In this document: in pieces, positions 16,372 to 25,819 of the stretch
How the letters are laid out: each line of letters begins with the position of its first letter
Numbering within the stretch: the first letter of the stretch is position 1
Source: Labilibaculum sp. K2S
GTDB taxonomy: Bacteria > Bacteroidota > Bacteroidia > Bacteroidales > Marinifilaceae
NCBI RefSeq assembly: GCF_030372765.1
Contig: NZ_JAUCMW010000017.1
Location: 47,101-111,100 of the forward strand
DNA length: 64,000 nt
Direction: 5' to 3'
The notes under the pieces: model-generated
The model's input: the letters and a program-made list of their open reading frames with translations, nothing else
What the model was told of the DNA's origin: nothing
Database searches by the model: none
Program-made: the position numbers and the translations under genes

Positions 16372-17451
16372 TTAATTTTTGTATTTAATAATTCGGGCGC
16401 CGTCAATAAATTCAGACTTTACACTTTTAGGATTGTCTATTATTTCATAGAATTCATCGAAATAATTCAAGGCACGTTCTTTTTCCTTATCATCCAGATA
16501 AGGAAAATTTGTGTATAGCTTGTATAAAAACTCTTTTTTCATTCTAAATTCCCTGAAAATACATTCCAGTTCTTCATCGGTTCGTTGATAACCTCTGTAA
16601 AGCCGTTCGTGAATAGACTGAATATCTAATTTTGCATTAGGGGTGGCATATGGAGCATCTACCAAACTGGCCCAGTCAAAATCATAGGGTACTGTTATTA
16701 AACGAGAAGTTGGTGTTTTCGAAATAAGCTTGATATTATGGAGGGTTGGAACTCCCCAATCTGTATTCCCAACCATGTATTGAAAGATGGCAAGTTTGGT
16801 TACTTTACCAATATTGGTTCTGTCTTGATGAACCTTTTTGTCGTAACGGACTATCTTGCCATTCCTTGCGGCCATTTTTTTAAAATCTTCTATAAAGAAT
16901 GCAAATTTTTCAAGAGGTTGCATCTCTTCTTTACTGTCCTTGTAAGATATCTTTACCAAACGAACCCTAAAACTTTCAGGTGTGAAAATATTATATGCTT
17001 TGTAGATAAGGTATTCATGGATAAGCATTTGTTCATACCTATCGTTTCGATTTTGGCAATGAGAAACCAGTTTTAGCTTATTATTATCGTGAAAGAGAGA
17101 ATAGTTTGATTCTGCTTTGTTGAATTTTACAGTTAACGGGGGAAATGCACAAATACTGCGGTCTTTCCTGAAATTCCCTCTGGTTTTAAGTTCTACAATC
17201 ATAGAAACAATTGAATCACCAAGCTGGTAGGAGAGTCTCCCCTTGTGATATTTGTTATTATCACCAACATCCTTAACCAATGACTTCAGATCAGTAGTTA
17301 TTGATAATTCAATAAGTGAATCGGATTCAAATAAATCCGGAGCATGATAAACAGAATCTATTTTTTCTTGACCAATTGCAAATAGTCTTGTGCATCCCAG
17401 TGAGAATAGGAAGAGTGTCAGAAAAGTCTTGTGTCGAAATATTTCTATCAT
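16372..17451 (-). CDS. CotH-like (secretory kinase-fold) protein with signal peptide
   Basis: This 359-residue protein carries an N-terminal hydrophobic segment (about residues 8-26) that reads as a signal peptide. The body has features of the CotH / atypical kinase-fold group: the LVSHCQNRNDRYEQMLIHEY block (~131-150), FFIEDFKKMAAR, GNTDWGVPTLHNIKLI (helix and catalytic-like Asp-Trp region) and VPYDFDWASL (DFD, metal-binding-like). The family call comes from this pattern and from its position beside DUF4956, a common pair in Bacteroidota; it has not been confirmed by search. It follows the DUF4956 gene by 19 bases. If active it would act outside the cytoplasm. Confidence 0.6.
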   Translation of the reverse strand: MIEIFRHKTFLTLFLFSLGCTRLFAIGQEKIDSVYHAPDLFESDSLIELSITTDLKSLVKDVGDNNKYHKGRLSYQLGDSIVSMIVELKTRGNFRKDRSICAFPPLTVKFNKAESNYSLFHDNNKLKLVSHCQNRNDRYEQMLIHEYLIYKAYNIFTPESFRVRLVKISYKDSKEEMQPLEKFAFFIEDFKKMAARNGKIVRYDKKVHQDRTNIGKVTKLAIFQYMVGNTDWGVPTLHNIKLISKTPTSRLITVPYDFDWASLVDAPYATPNAKLDIQSIHERLYRGYQRTDEELECIFREFRMKKEFLYKLYTNFPYLDDKEKERALNYFDEFYEIIDNPKSVKSEFIDGARIIKYKN

Positions 17452-17470
17452 AACTAAAATAGTTTGTTAG

Positions 17471-18148
17471 TCATATACTCCTTTCGTTTATTTCGGCATC
17501 GGTTAATATATTAGGAGTTACAGACTCTTTGTAGAATACAATTAGTTTTATATAGCCTTTTGCCAAATCTATTTGTCCAATACTAAATTTTGCCACCATC
17601 ATTCCTGTTCGGGTTTCAATGTCATCAATTAATTCCTGATGCTTGTTGGGATGAATTAAATCAAGTCGATCGTATACTATGGTTCTTCTTGCAAGATGAC
17701 GCTTCATCCATACCCTTTCCATCATCCAGGTGGTTGTCATAAAAGCTATGTTGGTAAAAGCAATTTCGCTAAAACTAACTTCACCACTGGTTAATGCATT
17801 AATAACTGATATGGTAATAACAAGAAAAAGGTAGGTCATTTCCCGGATTGGGATGGTATCAGTACGGTACCGGATAATTCCAAAAATTGCAAATAACCCA
17901 AGAGCAAAACCCAGTTGTAATTCGATACTTCCAAGTAAAAAACAAAGAAAGAATACTGTTGTACTAATCATGATGTAGGTAAAAACGTAGGATCGTTTTC
18001 CTGTAGCTCTGAAATAAACGTAATTGATTACAAAAACCGTTACCGCTAAATTAAGTGCGAATCGGAGTAACAATTCAAGAATATTATTCGAGTACATAAA
18101 TGATGTTGGAATATTTGGGTTCGTTATTATATCACTAATAAATTCCAT
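17471..18148 (-). CDS. DUF4956 family membrane protein
   Basis: The protein has 225 residues from the preferred ATG at 18148 (MEFISDIITN...). The frame is open 15 codons further upstream but would overlap the phosphatase gene and begins with a very basic stretch. There are about four membrane helices in residues 23-140, including FALNLAVTVFVINYVYF and GFALGLFAIFGIIRYRTDTIPIREMT; the RYRTDTIPIREMTY stretch is a hallmark of the family. The C-terminal ~85 residues form a soluble domain. In many Bacteroidota DUF4956 genes stand with VTC-type polyphosphate polymerase and CotH genes; here a phosphatase takes the place of VTC. Function is unknown. Confidence 0.85.
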   Translation of the reverse strand: MEFISDIITNPNIPTSFMYSNNILELLLRFALNLAVTVFVINYVYFRATGKRSYVFTYIMISTTVFFLCFLLGSIELQLGFALGLFAIFGIIRYRTDTIPIREMTYLFLVITISVINALTSGEVSFSEIAFTNIAFMTTTWMMERVWMKRHLARRTIVYDRLDLIHPNKHQELIDDIETRTGMMVAKFSIGQIDLAKGYIKLIVFYKESVTPNILTDAEINERSI

Positions 18149-18161
18149 GTTGTTTTCGTTT

Positions 18162-19310
18162 TTATTGTAATCTTTCTTTTTCCTTATGCGCAAATATCCG
18201 ATAATATTTCTGATTCTCTATAAGTAAGCCCTGATCAATATAGTTGGGATCGCCTATGGGAACATCCATTCCTATTAGTTTAAACGAATAAAATGCATAT
18301 ACTTTAGCGACAGGAGTGTGTCCAAAAATAATAACGTTGGCATGATAAAAATCAAGTGTCTTTAGTACTTCCTGTAAAGATATACGGTCATATTTTGGTG
18401 TTCGCGATAAATAGCCACGATACCACAACGGACTATTTGAATATAAAAATAAATCAACTAGTGTTGTGTCTTTTAACTCTGTGTAATTATTTAAATGGTA
18501 TCTCATGCCGGTATTTACTTCATCAATACTCATTTTTTTCGCTAAAAAATCAGGAGAAATACCACCATGCACAAATAACTGTTCTCCAATACGAACAATT
18601 GTGTTTTTAGATCGCAGCCATTTTCCCAAAACCGAATGCTTGTCGAAAAAATGGGAATAATGAAAGTGAATATAATGAGCAGCATGCTGATACTTATCTA
18701 CAACATATCTATCATCAAAAAGTAAAGCCATCATTTCATGATTTCCCAGAAGGTAATGAACCATTCCACCTTGTTTTTTTGCTTGAATTTCCAATTGAAA
18801 AATGAACCATAAGCATTCTGTTACTTTATTCCCTCTGTCAAATATGTCACCGGTAAAAACTATTTGCCCATCCCCAAAATTCCATCTGTTTTTTTCATCA
18901 ATAATTTTGTTGTAGCGAAGAATAGCTAATAATGATTCAAATTCCCCATGGATATCCCCCAGAACGACTATCTTATTATTTGAAGGGTTTTCCCCTGCCT
19001 CGGGTTTGATTTTATCAGGGATAATATAAGTTAGAGTGTCATTTCCTGCAAATCCGAGGAAGGTTACTGTATCATTCTTAAATCGAAAAGTTTTGCTTAT
19101 TTTTCTGGTTTTGTTTTTTATGCTGTCGTGCACTATATAAAAAGCCTCAACTCTTGTTGAAGAAATATATCTAACGTGCGGACCTTCAATGTAGCTGGCA
19201 ACAATCAAGGAGTCTTTGCAAATTGTATCCTGATCGAAAGATGCATGAGACTGAAAAGAACCAAGCAATAATATGAGGAGTAAATATATGTAGACCCGTT
19301 TTATCTGCAT
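18162..19310 (-). CDS. Secreted calcineurin-like (PPP-type) metallophosphatase
   Basis: This 382-residue protein has a signal peptide (MQIKRVYIYLLLILLLGSFQ...). All the dinuclear metal motifs of the PPP/metallophosphoesterase fold are present: VLGDIHGEFES, GDIFDRGNKVTE, LLGNHEMM and VIIFGHTPV. This order is like that of bacterial Shewanella-like protein phosphatases. An N-terminal beta-rich extension of about 110 residues precedes the catalytic domain. It would act in the periplasm, on phosphoprotein or another phosphoester. It is the first gene of a tight three-gene minus-strand set (gaps of 13 and 19 bases), so its substrate may be made or moved by the CotH-like and DUF4956 proteins. Confidence 0.88.
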   Translation of the reverse strand: MQIKRVYIYLLLILLLGSFQSHASFDQDTICKDSLIVASYIEGPHVRYISSTRVEAFYIVHDSIKNKTRKISKTFRFKNDTVTFLGFAGNDTLTYIIPDKIKPEAGENPSNNKIVVLGDIHGEFESLLAILRYNKIIDEKNRWNFGDGQIVFTGDIFDRGNKVTECLWFIFQLEIQAKKQGGMVHYLLGNHEMMALLFDDRYVVDKYQHAAHYIHFHYSHFFDKHSVLGKWLRSKNTIVRIGEQLFVHGGISPDFLAKKMSIDEVNTGMRYHLNNYTELKDTTLVDLFLYSNSPLWYRGYLSRTPKYDRISLQEVLKTLDFYHANVIIFGHTPVAKVYAFYSFKLIGMDVPIGDPNYIDQGLLIENQKYYRIFAHKEKERLQ

Positions 19311-19419
19311 TAATTAATTTGATTGCGTTATTTAGGGTGTTTAAAGATAAGATTAATTTCCATTTTAATTAAATACGAATTCATATTCTTGTAAATCGTT
19401 ATATCTACTAAGATATCCT

Positions 19420-19427
19420 TATTTTTG
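19420..19427 (+). promoter_or_regulatory. -7-like box upstream of the DUF4268 gene
   Basis: TATTTTTG fits TAnnTTTG and lies 17 bases before the ATG. No clear -33 box was found, so support is limited. Confidence 0.35.
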
Positions 19428-19444
19428 TAAAAAAAGCAGAGGTA

Positions 19445-19897
19445 ATGTATACTAAAGAAGAATCGAAAGAAGTTAAAATCCAATTTTGGGATGGATTTAA
19501 AAGATATTCAAAAGAAAAAGGAAGGAAGATGACCTCATGGGTTTTACGTGGAACTCAGATTAAGGAGGTGCAGTTAAAGTTTGATTTGAATGAGAATGGT
19601 GCATTCGTTATTCTACAGGTTGATAGTAAGTTGGATTCGAAACGACACTCTGTTTATGAACGGTTCGAGAAGTATAAGCCTGTAATAATGGATACTTGCG
19701 GAGCGGATTTAAAATGGGAGAAAGACTATTTTATTGAGGGATTTAAAGATGTTGGTATGATTTATTACCATTTGGAAGGGGCATCGATTTATAACAAAGA
19801 CGAATGGAAAAGTTACTTTGAATTCATGTTCTCGAAAATGACAATTTTAGAAGAAGCATTTTTAGATGTTAAAGATGTTGTATTGCAAACTGTGTAG
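19445..19897 (+). CDS. DUF4268 domain protein
   Basis: This 150-residue cytoplasmic protein matches the DUF4268 pattern: MYTKEESKEVKIQFWDGFKRY at the start, a beta-sheet with LKFDLNENGAFVILQVDS, an acidic RYERF-type helix, and a C-terminal SYFEFMFSKMTILEEAF helix. The domain also occurs at the C-terminus of some restriction-type or nuclease-associated proteins, but the stand-alone form in Bacteroidota has no known role. It is monocistronic and lies 160 bases before the tRNA genes. Confidence 0.75.
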   Translation: MYTKEESKEVKIQFWDGFKRYSKEKGRKMTSWVLRGTQIKEVQLKFDLNENGAFVILQVDSKLDSKRHSVYERFEKYKPVIMDTCGADLKWEKDYFIEGFKDVGMIYYHLEGASIYNKDEWKSYFEFMFSKMTILEEAFLDVKDVVLQTV

Positions 19898-19995
19898 GAT
19901 ATTTTTTTTGGAGTCGTATCTGTATGGTAAACAGTGCTTATATCTGTGTTTAGAGCAATGCCAGTAAGGATTTGTTTAAATTTTATCAGTATAAT

Positions 19996-20027
19996 TTTGT
20001 TTTCGAACAAAAGCCTCCTATCTTTGC
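19996..20027 (+). promoter_or_regulatory. Promoter of the initiator tRNA genes
   Basis: TTTG at 19996-19999, a 19-base spacer and TATCTTTGC at 20019-20027 match the Bacteroidota housekeeping promoter at both boxes. It ends 35 bases before the first tRNA, leaving a short 5' leader. Confidence 0.75.
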
Positions 20028-20061
20028 AACCGCAAAACGAAAGATATTTCTTAAAATATAT

Positions 20062-20133
<72 letters not shown>

Positions 20134-20196
20134 CTAAGAATTAGGATTAAGTAGCCTAAAATAAGAAATAAAAGATAGTATCTTTCGAAAATATAT

Positions 20197-20268
<72 letters not shown>

Positions 20269-20274
20269 CTAGCG

Positions 20275-20308
20275 AAAGGGCTTTGGAGAAATCCAAAGCC
20301 CTTTTTTT
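20275..20308 (+). terminator. Terminator of the initiator tRNA transcript
   Basis: AAAGGGCTTTGG and CCAAAGCCCTTT pair over 12 bases with a short loop and are followed by seven T, starting seven bases after the second tRNA. Confidence 0.9.
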
Positions 20309-20356
20309 ATAGACAATTTTACCTTCTCAGAAGTAAACATTTTACGCTAATTCTCT

Positions 20357-20365
20357 TACCTTTGC
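20357..20365 (+). promoter_or_regulatory. -7 box of the M23 peptidase gene
   Basis: TACCTTTGC matches TAnnTTTGC and is 25 bases before the ATG. The -33 region holds only a T-rich ATTTTA. Confidence 0.5.
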
Positions 20366-20389
20366 GTAAATATTTTAGATCCGTTCATT

Positions 20390-21262
20390 ATGAGTCGTTT
20401 AAAAGAGAAAAAACCTTTACTTGAGAAATTAAAAAACAAATACAGGTTAACTATTTCCAATGAAGGTACTTTTGATGAGGTGTTATCGATTCGATTATCA
20501 CGTTTAAATGTTTTTACCGTAACCGGATTGTTTTCAATTATCCTTATCGCTTTGGTGACTTTGCTTATCGCATTTACTCCGTTGCGAGAATATATTCCAG
20601 GTTATCCTGATGGTGAAATGCGAAAAAATATTGAGGAAAATGCGATTTTAGCTGATTCCCTGATTGCAGAATTGGATAAAAGAGATCGCTTTTTTCAAGG
20701 AATTCGAAATGTTATTTCAGGAAATGATTTCGATAATGTTGTGGAGAATGCAGACGATTCAATAGTTGATCCCAAATACAAAGATTTAAGCTTTACTACC
20801 TCTTCCAACGATTCCGTTTTTCGGAAAGAGCATGAGGAAGATGAGAAATATAATTTATCTCTTGGAAGTGCACCTAAAGCCCGTGGCTTGTCCAACACCC
20901 ACTTTTTTGCGCCAATTAACGGCATGGTTTCTAATCATTACGATAGTAAAATTGAGCATTTTGGTACCGACATTGTCGGGGGAATGAATGAAAGAATTTC
21001 ATCGGTATTAGATGGAACCGTTGTGTTTTCAGAATGGACGTTAAATACTGGCTATGTTATTCAGATTCAACATTCGAACAACTTGTTGTCGGTTTACAAG
21101 CACAATTCCGAACTATTAAAGAAAGCAGGTGAGCACGTAAAGGCCGGTGAGGCAATTGCTTTACTGGGGAATTCGGGAGAGCTTACATCCGGGCCTCATT
21201 TGCATTTTGAATTGTGGCACAATGGGCAGGCATTAAATCCTGAGGATTATATCAAATTCTAA
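20390..21262 (+). CDS. M23 family (LytM-type) metallopeptidase, membrane-anchored
   Basis: This 290-residue protein is inserted in the inner membrane by one helix (about 40-62), followed by a linker with coiled-coil character (75-130) and a C-terminal LytM domain. Zinc ligands are visible as H190 and D194 (EHFGTDIVGG) and H272 in GPHLHFELW, with H270 alongside. Such enzymes cut peptide cross-links in peptidoglycan, or activate amidases if degenerate; the ligands here are intact. It is co-directional with dxr and rseP 24 bases downstream, an arrangement often seen in Bacteroidota. Confidence 0.92.
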   Translation: MSRLKEKKPLLEKLKNKYRLTISNEGTFDEVLSIRLSRLNVFTVTGLFSIILIALVTLLIAFTPLREYIPGYPDGEMRKNIEENAILADSLIAELDKRDRFFQGIRNVISGNDFDNVVENADDSIVDPKYKDLSFTTSSNDSVFRKEHEEDEKYNLSLGSAPKARGLSNTHFFAPINGMVSNHYDSKIEHFGTDIVGGMNERISSVLDGTVVFSEWTLNTGYVIQIQHSNNLLSVYKHNSELLKKAGEHVKAGEAIALLGNSGELTSGPHLHFELWHNGQALNPEDYIKF

Positions 21263-21286
21263 CAACAAACAAAACTCTAATTATTG

Positions 21287-22435
21287 ATGAGTAAACATAT
21301 TGCCATTTTGGGATCTACCGGTTCCATTGGAACACAGACCTTAGAAGTGGTGGAGGCTAATCCTGATGAATTTATTGTGGATGTGCTGACTGCGAATAAT
21401 AATATTGAATTGTTGATTCAGCAAGCGAAAAAATTCCATCCGGATGTTGTTGTTATTGCCTGCGAAGAAAAATATGCTGAGCTTTCTGAAGCTTTAAAAG
21501 ATGAACCCATAAAGGTTTATGCCGGAATTGATGCGATAGCACAAGTCGTGCAAATGTCATCAATCGATGTTGTGGTTACAGCAATGGTTGGATATTCGGG
21601 ACTTTTGCCTACTATAAAAGCAATTGAGGCAAAAAAGAATATTGCTCTGGCAAACAAAGAGACTCTTGTGGTTGCGGGTGAAATTATTCAAAAATTAGCC
21701 TTAGAGAATGGTGTTAATATTTACCCTGTTGATTCAGAACACTCGGCAATCTTTCAATGTTTGTCCGGCGAGTTCGATAATTCAATCGAGAAGATATATT
21801 TGACCGCTTCAGGAGGACCATTTCGAGGCAAGGATAAAAAATTTCTTGAAAATGTAAGCTCTAGGCAAGCCTTGCAGCATCCTAATTGGGATATGGGAGC
21901 AAAAATAACCATCGATTCTGCCAGTATGATGAATAAGGGCTTTGAGGCGATTGAAGCCAAGTGGTTGTTCGATTTAAAAGCTTCTCAAATAGATGTGATT
22001 GTGCATCCGCAATCAATTGTGCATTCTATAGTGCAGTTTGAAGATGGGTCGATGAAAGCACAAATGGGATTGCCGGATATGAAACTTCCTATTCAGTTTG
22101 CCCTTACCTATCCGAAAAGATTAAAAACAGATTTTCCACGTTTTAATTTTTTAGATTACCCGAACTTAAGTTTCGAAGCGGCTGATTCAAAGAATTTTAA
22201 AAATTTGGATTTGGCTTTTCAGGCGATGGAAAAAGGCGGAAATTTACCATGTATTGTGAATGCAGCCAACGAGATTGTTGTTGATGCCTTTTTAAGAGAT
22301 GAAGTTGGGTTTTTACGAATGAGCGATATTATAGAAAACTGTATGCACAAAACCGGATTTATCAAAAATCCGACCTATGAAGATTATGTGTTAACAGATA
22401 AGGAAGCAAGGAAAATGGCATTATCTATGTTGTAA
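21287..22435 (+). CDS. dxr: 1-deoxy-D-xylulose-5-phosphate reductoisomerase
   Basis: This 382-residue enzyme of the MEP isoprenoid pathway converts DXP to MEP with NADPH. The N-terminal Rossmann motif is ILGSTGSIGTQTLEVV, followed by ALANKETLVVAGEI and the substrate/metal region PVDSEHSAIFQCL. A central ASGGPFRG and SASMMNKGFEAIEAKWLF complete the active site. The ATG at 21287 is preferred over the TTG one codon earlier. It sits between the M23 gene and rseP as in many relatives. Confidence 0.97.
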   Translation: MSKHIAILGSTGSIGTQTLEVVEANPDEFIVDVLTANNNIELLIQQAKKFHPDVVVIACEEKYAELSEALKDEPIKVYAGIDAIAQVVQMSSIDVVVTAMVGYSGLLPTIKAIEAKKNIALANKETLVVAGEIIQKLALENGVNIYPVDSEHSAIFQCLSGEFDNSIEKIYLTASGGPFRGKDKKFLENVSSRQALQHPNWDMGAKITIDSASMMNKGFEAIEAKWLFDLKASQIDVIVHPQSIVHSIVQFEDGSMKAQMGLPDMKLPIQFALTYPKRLKTDFPRFNFLDYPNLSFEAADSKNFKNLDLAFQAMEKGGNLPCIVNAANEIVVDAFLRDEVGFLRMSDIIENCMHKTGFIKNPTYEDYVLTDKEARKMALSML

Positions 22436-22513
22436 AAAATACCTATCTTAGGCATCCGCTAATTTGCTGATTTTATTAGTTGGCAAAGAGTTTAAATTAT
22501 TAATTGAAATTGA

Positions 22514-23869
22514 ATGGAAGTAATCGTTAAAATAGGACAGTTTTTGTTGAGTTTGTCCATCTTGGTTGTGTTGCATGAATTAGGGCATTTTACCTTTGCA
22601 AAATTGTTCAAAACCAGAGTTGAAAAGTTTTATATGTTTTTCGATCCTGGATTTTCATTGTTTAAATTCAAAAAAGGAGAAACAGAATACGGTATTGGAT
22701 GGTTGCCACTTGGTGGTTATGTGAAAATATCAGGAATGATTGATGAATCGATGGATAAGGAGCAGATGAAATTACCTCCTGAGCCATATGAATTCAGATC
22801 GAAACCGGCATGGCAAAGGTTATTGATCATGGTAGGTGGTGTTTTGGTGAACTTTATTCTTGCATTTGTTATTTATGTTGCAGTGCTTTACACTTGGGGC
22901 GAGCAATACCTGCCGGCTGAAAATGTGAAGTATGGTGTTGTTTGTGATTCTTTGGCCGAGAGTATTGGATTGCAGGATGGTGACAAAATTGTTGCTTTGG
23001 ATAATCAAAAAGTAAAAAGGTTTAATGATATCGTTCCGGACATCTTGCTAAATAGTCCTAAGTCGATTCAGTTCATAAGAAATAGTGAGCAGTTAAGTGT
23101 TAATATTCCTTCCTCTTTTGTGCCGGCATTATTGGAGAAAAGCAGTAAAGGATTCTCTTTAAGTCCTGTGTTTGATATCCGTTATCCTTACAGTGCTATT
23201 TCTATTGGAAAAGTGATGAAGGAATCTCCTGCAAGTGAGGCCGGAATTTTAAAAGGAGATAAAATTGTTTCTATCGATTCTGTTGGTTTCAGCTATTACG
23301 ATCAATTTCAGACTTTTTTACAATCGAAGAAAAGTAAAAGTGTTTTGATTCAGTTGAATCGAGATGGAAAGTCCGAACAAGTTCAGCTTACTGTTGGAGA
23401 TGATGGGAAAATTGGATTCTATCCTCAAATGGAATCGGGTTTGTTTGAGTATGAAACATTGGAATATAGTTTTGTTGAATCAATTCCTGCAGGTTTTAAT
23501 AAAGGGATTGATAAGCTTGGATCCTATTTAAAACAGTTTAAACTGATTTTCTCTTCGGAAACTAAAGCATATAAATCAATAGGTGGTTTTATAACTATTG
23601 GTAATATTTTTCCGGGTGTTTGGAATTGGGAGGCCTTTTGGAATCTAACAGCATTCCTTTCAATTATTTTGGCAATCATGAATATTCTTCCAATTCCAGC
23701 TTTGGATGGTGGACATGTAATGTTTCTGATGTATGAGATCATTACAGGAAGAAAACCAGGAGATAAGTTTATGGAGTATGCACAGATAACTGGAATGGTG
23801 CTGTTGTTTGGTCTTTTAATATTTGCAAATGGTAATGATGTTGTAAAATGGATTTCTAATATGAAATAG
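22514..23869 (+). CDS. rseP: Site-2 zinc protease RseP (M50)
   Basis: This 451-residue intramembrane metalloprotease cleaves transmembrane anti-sigma factors and leftover signal peptides. The zinc motif HELGH is at residues 21-25 in the first membrane helix, and the third ligand is D398 in NILPIPALDGGH. Two PDZ domains lie between (about 125-200 and 205-290), recognisable by SLAESIGLQDGDKIV and SPASEAGILKGDKIV. About four membrane helices. It follows dxr by 78 bases and probably belongs to the same transcript. Confidence 0.95.
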   Translation: MEVIVKIGQFLLSLSILVVLHELGHFTFAKLFKTRVEKFYMFFDPGFSLFKFKKGETEYGIGWLPLGGYVKISGMIDESMDKEQMKLPPEPYEFRSKPAWQRLLIMVGGVLVNFILAFVIYVAVLYTWGEQYLPAENVKYGVVCDSLAESIGLQDGDKIVALDNQKVKRFNDIVPDILLNSPKSIQFIRNSEQLSVNIPSSFVPALLEKSSKGFSLSPVFDIRYPYSAISIGKVMKESPASEAGILKGDKIVSIDSVGFSYYDQFQTFLQSKKSKSVLIQLNRDGKSEQVQLTVGDDGKIGFYPQMESGLFEYETLEYSFVESIPAGFNKGIDKLGSYLKQFKLIFSSETKAYKSIGGFITIGNIFPGVWNWEAFWNLTAFLSIILAIMNILPIPALDGGHVMFLMYEIITGRKPGDKFMEYAQITGMVLLFGLLIFANGNDVVKWISNMK

Positions 23870-23921
23870 AAATTTCAGTAAAATTTGTAACTTAGTATTC
23901 TAAATCATTAAATAAATAGAT

Positions 23922-24122
23922 ATGAACCTTTTTGTTTTAGCCGGAATGGTTGGTCCCTGGCAAATTATAATTATTGTATTTGTAATTGTACTTCTTTTTG
24001 GTGGAAAAAAAATTCCGGAACTAATGAAAGGATTAGGTCAGGGAATGAAAGAGTTTAAAAAGGCTACAGACATGGATGACGATAAGGATAAAAATAAGGA
24101 TAAAGAATCCAACAATAAATAA
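23922..24122 (+). CDS. tatA: Twin-arginine translocase subunit TatA/TatE
   Basis: This 66-residue protein has one N-terminal membrane helix (about 10-27) followed by the FGGKKIPELMKGLGQGMKEF amphipathic helix, the hallmark of TatA. A charged Asp/Lys tail ends it. TatA oligomers form the pore for export of folded proteins; tatC is not in the window. It lies 52 bases after rseP and is followed by a strong terminator. Confidence 0.93.
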   Translation: MNLFVLAGMVGPWQIIIIVFVIVLLFGGKKIPELMKGLGQGMKEFKKATDMDDDKDKNKDKESNNK

Positions 24123-24128
24123 GATAGG

Positions 24129-24158
24129 AAAGGCAGGAGTTACTTCCTGCCTTTTTTG
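24129..24158 (+). terminator. Terminator after tatA
   Basis: AAGGCAGGA and TCCTGCCTT pair around a short loop and are followed by a run of six T, seven bases past the stop. Confidence 0.88.
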
Positions 24159-24342
24159 TCAAGCCCTTTTTTCCTGATTTGGATTTAGATAATAATGATC
24201 TGAAAACTAATTTTTTAGTTATTTAGATTCATTTTGAGCAGAACATTTAGAAATAAGTGTTTTTTTTATGTTATTTTGTTGATGAAATATCTTCATTTCG
24301 TATTATTTTACGAAATTTAGGAGTATTTAAATACTGACATAT

Positions 24343-25791
24343 ATGGGTAAATGCATATATCTTTTTTTGATTTACTTTGCTTTTGCTAATCAGGCAGATG
24401 CGCAGTCGCTTTTCAATATTCTGAACAAAGAAAAGCCTGAGAATATCAATGAAATCAATCAGCGGTTGATTCATTTTACCTCGGAAATATTGAAAGAAGA
24501 TCTTCCGGAAAATATTGTGATGGATGCTAATTATATTCCCGTTTTTTCTGATGAAGTATATCAGGAAAGAATGGATAAACTCAATGCAAAAAGTCCGATT
24601 CAGTTGGATTTTAAACCAATTGTCAGAAGATATATTGACGCATATGCAATTAGACATCGTGAAAAGACTGCAAAAATCATAGAACGTTCCGAATTGTATT
24701 TTCCTTTGTTCGAAGAGTGTTTGGATAAATACCAACTTCCATTGGAATTGAAATATTTATCAGTTATAGAATCGGCTTTGGATCCTAAAGCAAAATCACG
24801 ATCAGGAGCAATAGGCTTATGGCAGTTCATGTTTAATGCCAGTAAGATGTTCGATTTAAGAATCACTTCTTATATTGATGAGAGAATGGATCCGGAGAAA
24901 TCGACAGAAGCGGCTTGTAAATATCTTCAGTATTTGTATCGGATTTTTGGTGATTGGAAACTTGCATTGGCAGCTTACAACGGCGGACCAGGTATTGTTC
25001 GTGAGGCCATTCAACGTTCTGGGGGGAAGACCGATTTTTGGGAGATATCACCTTATCTTCCCGAACAAACCAGAAACTATGTGCCTGCTTTTATTGCTGT
25101 TAATTATGTCATGAATTATAGTTCCGAACACAATATTGTTCCTGCGAAAAATGTATATCCATATTTTAGAATATCTCCCGTTACTGTAAATAAGCCAGTC
25201 TCTTTTCAACATGTTGCCAAAGTGCTTGATTTACCTGTAGAGGCAGTTCGGGAGTTAAATCCAATTTACAAACGTGATTTAATTCCGTTGTGTGAACTTC
25301 CTGCCAAATTGATTCTTCCAATAGGGAAAGTGGGCAAATTTATTGATCTGGAAGAGGTTATTTACGGAATGAAGGATGAGCCTAAAAAATATCTTGATCT
25401 CCAAAAGGATCTTTCAACAACTGAGGGAAAATACTGTATAATACATAATGTTAAGGCAGGAGAGTATTTTCATAAAATTGCAATGAAGTACGCCTGCACA
25501 ATAAATAATATCAAGGAATGGAATGAGATGGATAGCCCTGATATTTTTATTGGTCAAAAACTGAAAATATGGGTTTACCCTTCCGATACCTTGGCTCAAA
25601 AGCCACAAAGGGATCCTTTATTGAAAAAAAGTAGTTTTTTGCTTTATGAAGTTCAAACTGGAGATAGTTTAAGCTCGATTGCAGATAGATTTCAACTTGA
25701 ATCGACTACCGATTTGGTTGAATTAAATAGTATAACCCGTTCTAAGAAATTAGTGCCGGGAATGGTATTAAAAATAGTTCATTACGAATAG
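24343..25791 (+). CDS. MltD-like lytic transglycosylase with two LysM domains
   Basis: This 482-residue secreted murein hydrolase has a signal peptide (MGKCIYLFLIYFAFANQADA). The SLT goose-lysozyme-like domain spans roughly residues 115-245, with the catalytic glutamate E143 in VIESALDPKAKSRSGAIGLW and the conserved AAYNGGPG and the PEQTRNYVP segment. Two LysM peptidoglycan-binding modules follow (about 360-405 and 425-470), seen as VKAGEYFHKIAMKYACT and VQTGDSLSSIADRF. It cleaves glycan strands to 1,6-anhydro products. It is 28 bases upstream of the DUF4837 lipoprotein gene. Confidence 0.93.
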   Translation: MGKCIYLFLIYFAFANQADAQSLFNILNKEKPENINEINQRLIHFTSEILKEDLPENIVMDANYIPVFSDEVYQERMDKLNAKSPIQLDFKPIVRRYIDAYAIRHREKTAKIIERSELYFPLFEECLDKYQLPLELKYLSVIESALDPKAKSRSGAIGLWQFMFNASKMFDLRITSYIDERMDPEKSTEAACKYLQYLYRIFGDWKLALAAYNGGPGIVREAIQRSGGKTDFWEISPYLPEQTRNYVPAFIAVNYVMNYSSEHNIVPAKNVYPYFRISPVTVNKPVSFQHVAKVLDLPVEAVRELNPIYKRDLIPLCELPAKLILPIGKVGKFIDLEEVIYGMKDEPKKYLDLQKDLSTTEGKYCIIHNVKAGEYFHKIAMKYACTINNIKEWNEMDSPDIFIGQKLKIWVYPSDTLAQKPQRDPLLKKSSFLLYEVQTGDSLSSIADRFQLESTTDLVELNSITRSKKLVPGMVLKIVHYE

Positions 25792-25819
25792 AAACATTTG
25801 TCTCTGTAAATTTAAAATT

